In this document: piece by piece, positions 45,513 to 53,770 of the stretch
Numbering within the stretch: position 1 is the first letter of the stretch
Layout: each line of letters begins with the position of its first letter
Assembly: GCA_016716705.1 (NCBI GenBank)
Contig: JADJVF010000016.1
Coordinates: 1-64,000 of the forward strand
DNA length: 64,000 nt
Reading direction: 5' to 3'
DNA from: Holophagales bacterium
GTDB taxonomy: Bacteria > Acidobacteriota > Thermoanaerobaculia > UBA5066
Program-made: the position numbers and the translations under genes
Notes under the pieces: generated by a model
What the model saw: the letters and a program-made list of their open reading frames with translations, nothing else
What the model was told of the DNA's origin: nothing
Databases searched by the model: none

Positions 45513-48500
45513 GTGGAGGCCCTCTTCCTCCTGCTGGCGGCAGTGCTCGTCCTGGCGCCGGTCGTCTCTCTCGTCGTCGCCCTCGTCACGAAGAGTCGTC
45601 TGACGAAGCTCGAGGAGCGGGCGGGCGAGCTGGAGAGGGCGAACGGACGTCTCGAGAGGCACATCCTCGAGTTGAGGGCCGCGCTTCACGCTCCGCGGGC
45701 CGCCCCTGGCCCCGAAGCGGCACCGTCCGTTCCCGTTCCCGTTCCCGTCGCCGTCCAGGCGCCAGCCCCCCCTCCGCGGGCCTGGCAGGCTCCTCCCGTG
45801 CCGTCGGCGCCTCCCCCGACCCTCGTCCCGCCGGCCGTCGCGGTTCCGCCGGTTCTACCGGTCGCGGCTCCGCCCCCTGGCCCATCCGGACCCCGCCCGG
45901 AGCCGTCGCCGGACGACACCGACGAGCTTCCGATCGCCGCCGCGCCCCCGCCGGCGCCTCCACCGGTTCCTCCGGCCGTGCCGCTACCGCAGGTACTACC
46001 TGTCCCGGGGCCCCGGGTTCGGCCCGTCGGCGGCACGCCGATTCCTCCCCTTGCCGGGCCGCCCCGGCCGACGGCTCGGCCCCGCCCCCCCGCCTCACCC
46101 GCCCCGCCCCCGAAGCCCCCGTTCGACTGGGAGAGCCTCGTCGGCGTCAAGCTCTTCTCCTGGGTCGCCGGCGTGATGCTCGTCGTGGCGGCGATCTCGT
46201 TCCTGCGCTACTCCATCGCCGAGGGGTGGCTGACGACGCCGATCCGGATGGCCATCGGCCTTCTGACCGGCATCGCTCTCCTCGTCGTCTGCGAGCTGAA
46301 GGCGGCGCGGAAGTACCCGGTGACGGCGAACGCCCTCGACGGCGCGGCGATCGCGGTCCTCTTTTCGACGTTCTTCGCGGCGCACGCCCTCTGGAAGCTG
46401 ATCCCTGCGATCCCGACGTTCGGCCTGATGGTCCTCGTGACGGCGGTCGCGGTTCTTCTCTCCGTGAGGCGCGACTCCATCTTCATCGCCCTTCTCGGCC
46501 TCGTCGGCGGGTTCGCCACGCCGGCGCTCCTGTCGACGGGGGAGGACAGGCCGTTCGGCCTCTTCGGCTACCTTCTTCTCCTGAACGCCGGCCTCGCGTG
46601 GGTAGCGCACCGGAAGAAGTGGCCGGTCCTCACCGTCCTGTGCGCGATCCTCACCGCGATCTACCAGTGGGGCTGGGTGGCGAAATTCCTCACCGAAGGG
46701 AAGCTCGGGATTGCGGCCGGGATCTTCCTCGTCTTCCCGCTCGTCCTCTACGCCGGCCTCGCGCTCGGGAGGCCCGAGGAGAAGGACAGGGAAGGGAAGG
46801 CACCGCTCTTCGAAGGGTCGGCGCACCTCGCCGGGCTTCTCCCGCTGGCCTTCGCCCTGTTCCTCGCGGCCGTGCCGGCGTATGGCGCTCGCTTCGAGCT
46901 CCTGTTCGGATTCCTCTTTCTCCTCGCGGCGGGGCTCTTCGCCGTCGCCGTCTGGCGCGGCCCGTCGACCCTTCACCTCGCGGGAGGGCTGGCGACGCTC
47001 GTCGTCTTCGCCGTCTGGTCCTTCCGGAGCTACGTGCCGGGAGCGTGGCCCTCGGTCCTCGCGTTCCTCGCCCTCTTCGTCGTCTTCTTCCTCGCGGCTC
47101 CGTTCGTCGCGGAGAAGGCGGGGCGGCCGCTCGATGCCGTGGGCGTGCGCGCCGCTTACGCCGCGCCGCTCCTCCTCGCGCTCGCTCCGGTCCTCGTCTC
47201 CGAGGAGCCGCGGGCGGCGTCCCCCGGCCTCCTCTTCGCCGTCGTCTTCGTCCTGCTCGCCCTCTGCGCGGCGTACGCGATCGTCCGCGAGGAGGGGGGC
47301 GTCTTCTTCGCGGGGGCGTTCTTCGCGCTGCTGGCCGAGGCGGTCTGGTCGGCGAAGCACCTGACGCCCGAACGGCTCCTGCCCGGGCTCGCCCTCTACG
47401 GGGTCTTCTCGCTCTTCTACCTCGGGGTTCCGCTCGCGGCGCGGCGCTTCGGGAAATCGCTGAAGCCGGGCGGTCTTTCGGTCGTCCTCCTCTTCGCCGC
47501 GCTCGCGCTCCTCCTCTTCCTCGCGGCCGGCCCGGTCGCCGCCTCGGCGCTCTGGGGGCTCGCGCTGCTGCTCGCGGTCCTGAACGTCGGGCTCTTCGCG
47601 GAAGGGGCCGCAGGGCGCTACCCGGTCGCGACGCTCGCCGGCGTTCTCCTCTCGTGGGGCGTCCTCGCGGTCTGGTGGATGACCGTTCCGCTCGGCTCGC
47701 TCCTCGTCCCCGGTCTTCTCGTCGTCCTCGGCTTCGCGCTCGTCGTCGTCGGAGGGAGCGCGTGGGTGCGGTCGAAGACCGGAACGGAGGAGGCGGGAGG
47801 ACCGAACGGGATCCACCTCGGCCTCGTCGGGCACCTCTTTCTCCTCTTCGTCGCGACGCAGCCGGCGCTCGCGGTCCCGCCGTGGCCCCTCCTTGGAATC
47901 CTCCTCGTCCTCGATCTCGCGCTCGCAGCCGCTGCGTTCGCGACGGGGGTCGGCGCGCTCCTCGCTGTCGCGCTCGTCCTTTCCCAGATCGTTCTCCTGG
48001 TCCTCGTCGGCGCGGCGAGGGAGGCCCCGTGGCCGACGGTGACCGTCATTTCGACGCTCGTCGTGGCCGGTCTCGGCCTCCTCGGACGGGTCCTCGCCCC
48101 TCGGTCGCCGAAGGGGGGCGAGGCGCTCCGCGTGGCCGTCGCGCAGGGTGCCGCTGCGGCGCTCCTGCTCGGGCAGGGCGTGGCGCTCTTCGCCGGCACC
48201 GTCCCCGGACGGCCCGGCCTCGTGCTCCTCGTCGCCGCCCAGCTCCTCCTCGCCGGGGCGCTCCTCTTCGTCGCGACGCTCGAGGGGTGGCACGGCCTCA
48301 CGGTCGTCTCCGTCGGAGTCTCGTTCCTGGCCGTCCTCCTCTGGGGCGACTCGGGAGAAGCGGGCGTGGGTCGGGCCGTTTCGCGCCTTCTCTTCGCGGG
48401 CCTCCTCTGGCTCCTCTTCCTCGCGCTCCCGCCGCTGGCCGCCCGGCGCGCTCCGACCGCCCGTGCCCCATGGGTCGCGGCGGTTCTGGCCAGCGCCGCA

Positions 48501-49376
48501 TTCTTCCTTCTCGGTCGAGCGAGCTTCGCCGAGGCGGGATGGGACGGATTCATCGCGGTCCTGCCGGTCGGCATCGCCGCGGCCCTGGCGCTTCTCCTCG
48601 TGGCGCTCCTGCGCGTCGAGGCGCCGGCGGCGCGCGACCTCGGGCGTCTCGCCCTCGTGGCGGGAGCGGCGCTCGCGTTCGTGACGATCGCCATCCCGCT
48701 CCAGCTCGACAAGGAATGGATCACGATCGGCTGGGCCCTCGAGGCGGCGGCGCTGGCGTGGCTCTACACGCGCATACCCCACCGTGGGCTCCTCCTCGCC
48801 TCGGCGGGCCTTTCGGGAGTCGTCTTCGCCCGCCTCGTCCTGAACGAGGCGGTCCTCTCGTACCACGCCCGGAGCGCGACGCCGATCCTGAACTGGTACC
48901 TCTACACCTACCTCGTCGCGGCGGTGGCGCTCTTCGTCGCCGCGCGCTTCCTCAGGGGAACGTCCGACGAGCTCGCTGGAGGCGGGGTCCGCGCCTCGTC
49001 AGCCCAGGTGACGCTCGCGACGATCCTCCTCTTCGCGCTCGTCAACATCGAGATCGCCGACTGGTTCTCGACGGGACCGACCCTCACCTTCAACCTCGCG
49101 CGGGGGACCTCGCTCGCGCAGGACCTCGCCTACACGCTCGCCTGGGCCGTCTTCGCCATCGGTCTCCTGGCTGCCGGCATCGCGGGGAGGAACCGCATCG
49201 CGCGAATCGCCTCTCTCGCCCTCCTGGTCGTGACGGTCCTCAAGGCGTTCCTCCACGACCTCGGGCGGCTCGGCGGCCTCTACCGCGTCGCTTCTTTCGT
49301 CGGTCTCGCGATCTCCCTCGCCCTCGTCGCCGTCGCGCTGCAGAAGTTCGTCCTCGCGCCCCGGGAGAAGGAATGA
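45513..49376 (+). CDS. DUF2339 giant polytopic membrane protein
   Basis: A 1287-residue inner membrane protein. It starts with one helix and a short coiled coil (RLTKLEERAGELERANGRLE), then a 110-residue proline-rich linker, then about 30 hydrophobic segments to the C-terminus. The first membrane block begins FDWESLVGVKLFSWVAGVML, the signature of the DUF2339 family. GTG start at 45513. It overlaps the DUF3999 gene by four bases (ATGA), a pairing known from many genomes, suggesting a membrane complex. Possible roles in envelope or glycan processes are not established. Confidence 0.85.
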   Translation: MEALFLLLAAVLVLAPVVSLVVALVTKSRLTKLEERAGELERANGRLERHILELRAALHAPRAAPGPEAAPSVPVPVPVAVQAPAPPPRAWQAPPVPSAPPPTLVPPAVAVPPVLPVAAPPPGPSGPRPEPSPDDTDELPIAAAPPPAPPPVPPAVPLPQVLPVPGPRVRPVGGTPIPPLAGPPRPTARPRPPASPAPPPKPPFDWESLVGVKLFSWVAGVMLVVAAISFLRYSIAEGWLTTPIRMAIGLLTGIALLVVCELKAARKYPVTANALDGAAIAVLFSTFFAAHALWKLIPAIPTFGLMVLVTAVAVLLSVRRDSIFIALLGLVGGFATPALLSTGEDRPFGLFGYLLLLNAGLAWVAHRKKWPVLTVLCAILTAIYQWGWVAKFLTEGKLGIAAGIFLVFPLVLYAGLALGRPEEKDREGKAPLFEGSAHLAGLLPLAFALFLAAVPAYGARFELLFGFLFLLAAGLFAVAVWRGPSTLHLAGGLATLVVFAVWSFRSYVPGAWPSVLAFLALFVVFFLAAPFVAEKAGRPLDAVGVRAAYAAPLLLALAPVLVSEEPRAASPGLLFAVVFVLLALCAAYAIVREEGGVFFAGAFFALLAEAVWSAKHLTPERLLPGLALYGVFSLFYLGVPLAARRFGKSLKPGGLSVVLLFAALALLLFLAAGPVAASALWGLALLLAVLNVGLFAEGAAGRYPVATLAGVLLSWGVLAVWWMTVPLGSLLVPGLLVVLGFALVVVGGSAWVRSKTGTEEAGGPNGIHLGLVGHLFLLFVATQPALAVPPWPLLGILLVLDLALAAAAFATGVGALLAVALVLSQIVLLVLVGAAREAPWPTVTVISTLVVAGLGLLGRVLAPRSPKGGEALRVAVAQGAAAALLLGQGVALFAGTVPGRPGLVLLVAAQLLLAGALLFVATLEGWHGLTVVSVGVSFLAVLLWGDSGEAGVGRAVSRLLFAGLLWLLFLALPPLAARRAPTARAPWVAAVLASAAFFLLGRASFAEAGWDGFIAVLPVGIAAALALLLVALLRVEAPAARDLGRLALVAGAALAFVTIAIPLQLDKEWITIGWALEAAALAWLYTRIPHRGLLLASAGLSGVVFARLVLNEAVLSYHARSATPILNWYLYTYLVAAVALFVAARFLRGTSDELAGGGVRASSAQVTLATILLFALVNIEIADWFSTGPTLTFNLARGTSLAQDLAYTLAWAVFAIGLLAAGIAGRNRIARIASLALLVVTVLKAFLHDLGRLGGLYRVASFVGLAISLALVAVALQKFVLAPREKE

Positions 49377-51439
49377 CGCCGATGCGCCGTCTCGTCCCCC
49401 TCGCGTTTCTCGCCGTCCTCCTCCCCGCGGTGGCGGAAGAGGGTGTCCGCCCGGTCACCGAGTCCTTCCGGTTCTCGCGGGCGGTCACGCCCGGGGCCGC
49501 TGGCCCGAATCGCCTCGCGGTGGACGGGGCGCTCCTCGCGGGCTCCGAGGCACGCTCAGGGAGCGCCCTCCTCCACGACCTCCGCCTCTTCGCCGCCGGC
49601 GGGCGCGAGGTCCCGTTCCTCCTCGTGGCGCCCGTGGAGAAGCAGCCGGCGTGGGCCCGCGCGTCACTCCTCCCGATCCCGGAGACGAAGAGCGCGAGCG
49701 GCTTCGAGGCCGACCTCGGCGCGCTCCGCCGGATCGACCGCCTCCGCGTCTCGGGTCTCTCCGCGCCGTACCTGAAGCGCCTCCGCCTCGAAGGAAGCGG
49801 CGACCGGGCGCGGTGGACGGTCCTCGTGGCCGAAGGGACCCTCTTCGACCTTCCCGAGGAGGGGCTGGCCCGAACCGAGGTCGCTTTCCCGGAGGGCGAG
49901 CACCGCTTCCTCCGGCTGGTCTGGAACGACGCGCGCAGCGGGCGGGTCCCCCTCCCGCCCATGGTGGAGGCACGCCTCGCCGGCACGGGAGGTCGGCCGG
50001 AACCGCTGAGGGAGGCGGTTGATTTCGAGATCCGGGAGAGCGAGCCGGGGCGAAGCCGCTTCCGGCTGAAGCTCGCCGCGGCACGGCTGCCGATCGCGGC
50101 GATCGAGGTCGGCGTCGCCTCGGGGAACGTCCTCAGGGACGCGCGCATTCTCGAATCCCGCCTTTCCGGTGGCCGCCTCGTCCCCTTCGAGCTGGGGGCG
50201 GCGACTCTCCGCCGCACCGAGCGGGAGGACGCTGCGGCCGCCGAGATGACGATCCGGCTCGCCCTCCCTCCGGGCGAGGCCGAGCTGGAACTCGTGATCG
50301 AAGATGCGGGTAATCCGCCTCTCGACGTCACTTCGATCACGGCTCTCTTCGAGGGGCTTCCCTGGATCTACTTCGAGAGCCCGGACGGGTCACCGCTGAC
50401 GGCACGTTTCGGGGCGGACCGGCTTGCCGCCCCCCGGTACGACCTCGAGGCGCTGCGGCCGGCGGTGGTGCGCGGCGCCGGACCGCCCCCTTCGGGCGCG
50501 AGCTGGGGCGACCGGCAACCCGTGTCCGCCGTCTCGGGCCGGGTGGCGACGGGAGCGGGCGCTCCTTCGGGGGCTGCGCTCGATCTCGCCGGCTTCCGTG
50601 TCGCGCGCCCGATTCCGCCTGGCCCCGCCGGCCTCACCGCCCTCCGCCTCGACGCGGCGGTCCTCTCCGTAAGCCCTCACCTCTCCGACGTGAGGATCGC
50701 CACGGCCGACGGCCGGCAGGTACCGTATCTCCTCGAGACGCTCGGCGAGCCGCTCGTCCTGAAGCTCGCCGTTCCGCAAGGCGCGAAGGACCCCCGGCCG
50801 CGCAGCGGCCCCGGAGAGGCCGGCCGCCTTTCGTTCCACCGGGTCGAGCTGCCATTCGAGCGCCTCCCGTCCTCGCGGCTGGAGCTGGAATCGACGGCGC
50901 GGGTCTTCACCCGGCGTGTCGGTGTCCTCAGGGAGCGGGTCGGTGGGCGTCCCGAAACAGCCGGCACGTTTCCGGAGGTCGCGTGGGGAGCCTGGGAGAG
51001 CGCCGATCCGGAAAGAAAGGCGCCCGCGCTCCTTCTCGAATTGCCTGCGGGCGAAGGGCGCGAGCTTTTCGTCTCGATCGACGACGGCGACAACGCCCCC
51101 GTCCCTCTCGTCCGTGCCTCGCTGCTCCTGCCGGCCCACCGCCTGCGCTTCGTGAGACCGGAGGGCATTTCCCTGTCGCTCGTCTACGGCCAGGCGGGCC
51201 TTGCCCCGCCCCGCTACGACCTCGAGCTCCTCGCGCCCCGCCTCCTCGGGGCCCCAGCCATCGAGTCGACTCTGTCGCCGGTGGCCCCGGAGACCGTCGA
51301 GCCGGAAAAGAAGGCCGGGCCAAAGCTCTTCTGGGCGGCGCTCGTGGGGGCCGTCGTGGCGCTCCTCGTCCTCGTGGCGAGGCTCCTCCGGCGTGATCCG
51401 GGGCCTGTGGTCGAGGAAGAGGGGCCTCGGGAAGGGTAG
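49373..51439 (+). CDS. DUF3999 envelope protein
   Basis: A 688-residue exported protein. Signal peptide (RRLVPLAFLAVLLPAVAEEG), a long series of beta-sandwich-like repeats rich in phrases such as RIDRLRVSGLSAPYLKRLRL and PPLDVTSITALFEGLPWIYF, and a C-terminal membrane helix (FWAALVGAVVALLVLVARLL) with a short acidic tail. This is the layout of DUF3999 proteins, which are coded with DUF2339 partners. The ATG overlaps the DUF2339 stop. It would sit in the periplasm, anchored to the inner membrane. The next gene (the kinase-like protein) starts 80 bases later. Confidence 0.82.
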   Translation: MTPMRRLVPLAFLAVLLPAVAEEGVRPVTESFRFSRAVTPGAAGPNRLAVDGALLAGSEARSGSALLHDLRLFAAGGREVPFLLVAPVEKQPAWARASLLPIPETKSASGFEADLGALRRIDRLRVSGLSAPYLKRLRLEGSGDRARWTVLVAEGTLFDLPEEGLARTEVAFPEGEHRFLRLVWNDARSGRVPLPPMVEARLAGTGGRPEPLREAVDFEIRESEPGRSRFRLKLAAARLPIAAIEVGVASGNVLRDARILESRLSGGRLVPFELGAATLRRTEREDAAAAEMTIRLALPPGEAELELVIEDAGNPPLDVTSITALFEGLPWIYFESPDGSPLTARFGADRLAAPRYDLEALRPAVVRGAGPPPSGASWGDRQPVSAVSGRVATGAGAPSGAALDLAGFRVARPIPPGPAGLTALRLDAAVLSVSPHLSDVRIATADGRQVPYLLETLGEPLVLKLAVPQGAKDPRPRSGPGEAGRLSFHRVELPFERLPSSRLELESTARVFTRRVGVLRERVGGRPETAGTFPEVAWGAWESADPERKAPALLLELPAGEGRELFVSIDDGDNAPVPLVRASLLLPAHRLRFVRPEGISLSLVYGQAGLAPPRYDLELLAPRLLGAPAIESTLSPVAPETVEPEKKAGPKLFWAALVGAVVALLVLVARLLRRDPGPVVEEEGPREG

Positions 51440-51519
51440 ACTCTCGGCACCGGAGGAATCGAAGTGGTGAGCGCGTATGTGCCGACCGTCTCTCGGGCGC
51501 GGCGGAGGGGAAGGTCGAA

Positions 51520-53652
51520 ATGAAGGACCTTTCCACTGCCCGCCTCCTCCCTTCGGGCGACGCCCCGTCGCCCTTCGGACTCCATCTCGTTCTCGGCCCG
51601 CTCGCCGGCGGGTCCGAGGAGGGACCGGTTCCCCTGCCCCTGTCGTCCGACGAGGGAACGAGCCGCGTCTACCTGGGGGCCCTCAAGGGAGACGCCGACA
51701 GCGTCATCGAGCTCGTCGCGGTGAAGCTCCTTCCGAACGTCCTCGCGGACGCGCTCGCCGAGAGCGCCTCGCGGCCGACGAACCGGACGCTTCTCGAGCG
51801 CTTTGCCGCCGAGCGCGAACGGCTGCGCTCGCTCCGCGCGGAAAGCCCCTGGTTTCCGAGGCTCCTCCAGCCCGACGGCAGTCCGGAAGCGACGCTCCCG
51901 GCGCTCCTCTACGACAAGCCGTCCCGGTCGTTCTTCGTTCCGCCCTGCCCGACGTGCGGCAAGCCTCTCGAGCTCCTGAGCGACGAGCTCTTTCTTCGGG
52001 AGCGCCGGCTTCCGTCGTACAGCGAGACGTTGCACCGGCTCGTCGGGTGCCCCGCGTGCGCGACGACCGACCGCGTCATCGCCGTCTTCTCGTATCTTCC
52101 CCTCGCCGCGCAGGCCGACGTCCCGGTGGGTGGACCGGAGGAGCTGCTCAAGGGCCTTGCTCGCGCGCTCGTCCGCGAATGGGACGAGGCTCAGGTGAAG
52201 GCGTTCTCCTCCCGCGCCTCCGGAGAGGAGGCCCTGCTCCTCCGGAAGGCTGGCGGGGCCTCGCTCGGAGACTTCGCCGCGCGCTGGTCTGCTTTCTCCC
52301 TCTGCCCGTCTCCGTTCATCGTGACGGGCCTCTCGCCGGTGAAGTGGGACGAGTGGGCCGACTTCGTCGGCGGCCGGACCGAGGCGGAGCTCGTTCCGCC
52401 GGCGGCCCCGGAGAGCCTCGAGACCGAGTCGTGCCGGCGCCGCGTCGAGTGGCTGCGCGAGTCGCTCCCGCCGACGGGGCGGTACCTCTACGGCCACGAC
52501 GGCACGGGCGTCGACGCCATCGAGGTCCTCTACCTGAAGATGACGGCCTTCCGGCAGCTCTCGGCGGCCGTCCTCGCCTTCTACCGCGCCACCGGCCAGC
52601 CGCACCTCGACCTTCAGCCGGGGCACGTCCTCCTCGACAGCTACGGGGCCGGCTCTTCTCTCCCGGCCCTGTGGACGTTCGAGGTCCGGCTGCACGGGCT
52701 CGTTTCGGCGACGAAGACCTCGTCGTTCGGTGTCGAGGTCGTCGTTCCGCCCGTCGAGCCGACGTTCCCCTACGCCGCTCCCGAGATCCTCGAGTTCCGG
52801 CTCGCCGCGCGCCGGCCGGGGGACGTCTACCTCTCCGACATCCAGCCGGCCGACGCCGGGCTGGGCGTGAAGGTCGAGGGGCGCCTGTCGGACCCGAACG
52901 GCCTCTTCCCGAGGCCCGAGGAGCCCGACTGGATCCACGTCACCTTCCCCGACGAGGCGCTCGGACTCGGCATGGACGCCCTCGTCGTGAAGCGCAAGCC
53001 CGACGTGCCGGCCTCCTACGAGGAGCTGACCTTCGTCTCGGAGCCGGTCGACCTCGACGACGCCGCCGTGAAGCGGCTCCGGCGCTCTTTCGGCGTCCGT
53101 CTCCCCGGCGCGCGGTACAAGGTCTACCCGCGCTTCGGAGCCCCGTCGGATCTGCACTCCCTCGGCGTTCTCCTGCTGCGTGCCCTCGTGGGCGGCGAGA
53201 GGACGGAGTTCCCGCTCCTGCTGCAGTCCATCCAGCGCGCCGCGACCGCGGCGGTCCGGACGAAGGAGGGAGACCCTCTCCCTCGTCTGAAAGCGGCGAT
53301 CGTCGGCGAGCCCGCCACCGCGACCCTCCTGGACCGGTCGCGCGTCTTCTGGAAGGACGAAGACCGGGTCCCGGGACGCCCGAACGCGATTCCGCCCCCT
53401 CTGTTCGAGCGGTCGGTGCTCCTCGCTCTCCGCCTCGTGACGAGGATCCCGGGCTTCTCGATCGCCACCGCTCCGGGGGACTTCGGCCCCGAGGATCCAA
53501 CAGGACGGGTCGAGCAGGCGCTTCGCGAGGTGGACGAGATCGTGGCCGAGCTGAGGGCCCTCCTCGTCCACCGTCAGCCGCTCCACCTCGAGATTCAGGA
53601 CGTCCTCGCGGAGCTCCTCGAGGAAGAGGCGGGCGCGGCCTCCCAGCGCTGA
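51520..53652 (+). CDS. T6SS-linked kinase-fold protein with inserted zinc ribbon, probable pseudokinase
   Basis: A 710-residue protein whose motifs spell a divergent Ser/Thr kinase: ATP-lysine in LVAVKLLPN (Lys69), a helix RFAAERERLRSL, catalytic-loop-like HLDLQPGHVLL (362-372, Asp364), activation-segment end FPYAAPEILEF (Ala-Pro-Glu), and the helix-F motif SDLHSLGVLLLRAL (Asp544). The catalytic-loop Lys and Asn are Gln366 and His369, and DFG appears as TFE (386-388), so activity is doubtful. A Cys4 ribbon is inserted in the N-lobe (Cys143, 146, 177, 180). About 120 extra residues lie between APE and helix F. No membrane helix. It precedes the FHA gene, like ppkA in other T6SS loci. The kinase assignment rests on motif order only. 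Confidence 0.65.
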   Translation: MKDLSTARLLPSGDAPSPFGLHLVLGPLAGGSEEGPVPLPLSSDEGTSRVYLGALKGDADSVIELVAVKLLPNVLADALAESASRPTNRTLLERFAAERERLRSLRAESPWFPRLLQPDGSPEATLPALLYDKPSRSFFVPPCPTCGKPLELLSDELFLRERRLPSYSETLHRLVGCPACATTDRVIAVFSYLPLAAQADVPVGGPEELLKGLARALVREWDEAQVKAFSSRASGEEALLLRKAGGASLGDFAARWSAFSLCPSPFIVTGLSPVKWDEWADFVGGRTEAELVPPAAPESLETESCRRRVEWLRESLPPTGRYLYGHDGTGVDAIEVLYLKMTAFRQLSAAVLAFYRATGQPHLDLQPGHVLLDSYGAGSSLPALWTFEVRLHGLVSATKTSSFGVEVVVPPVEPTFPYAAPEILEFRLAARRPGDVYLSDIQPADAGLGVKVEGRLSDPNGLFPRPEEPDWIHVTFPDEALGLGMDALVVKRKPDVPASYEELTFVSEPVDLDDAAVKRLRRSFGVRLPGARYKVYPRFGAPSDLHSLGVLLLRALVGGERTEFPLLLQSIQRAATAAVRTKEGDPLPRLKAAIVGEPATATLLDRSRVFWKDEDRVPGRPNAIPPPLFERSVLLALRLVTRIPGFSIATAPGDFGPEDPTGRVEQALREVDEIVAELRALLVHRQPLHLEIQDVLAELLEEEAGAASQR

Positions 53653-53770
53653 TGCGGTGGTGGGTCGCGGCCCGCGGTGACCGAGGGTAAGATCCGGTCA
53701 CTGTGTCCCTGAAGTCGTTCGTTTCCTCCTTCGAGGCGCTGGCTTTTCGCCCCTGCCAGGGACGGGCTGT

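Noticed and set aside
45690..46120. A repeat array in the DUF2339 gene (Pro-Val-Pro codon repeats)
   Set aside because: It is a low-complexity proline-rich linker within the protein, with irregular units and no DNA-level periodicity suggestive of CRISPR or tandem repeats.
46095..48866. A 923-codon antisense open frame opposite the DUF2339 gene
   Set aside because: Composition is almost only Arg, Glu, Gly and Asp, typical of the reverse complement of GC-rich membrane protein codons.
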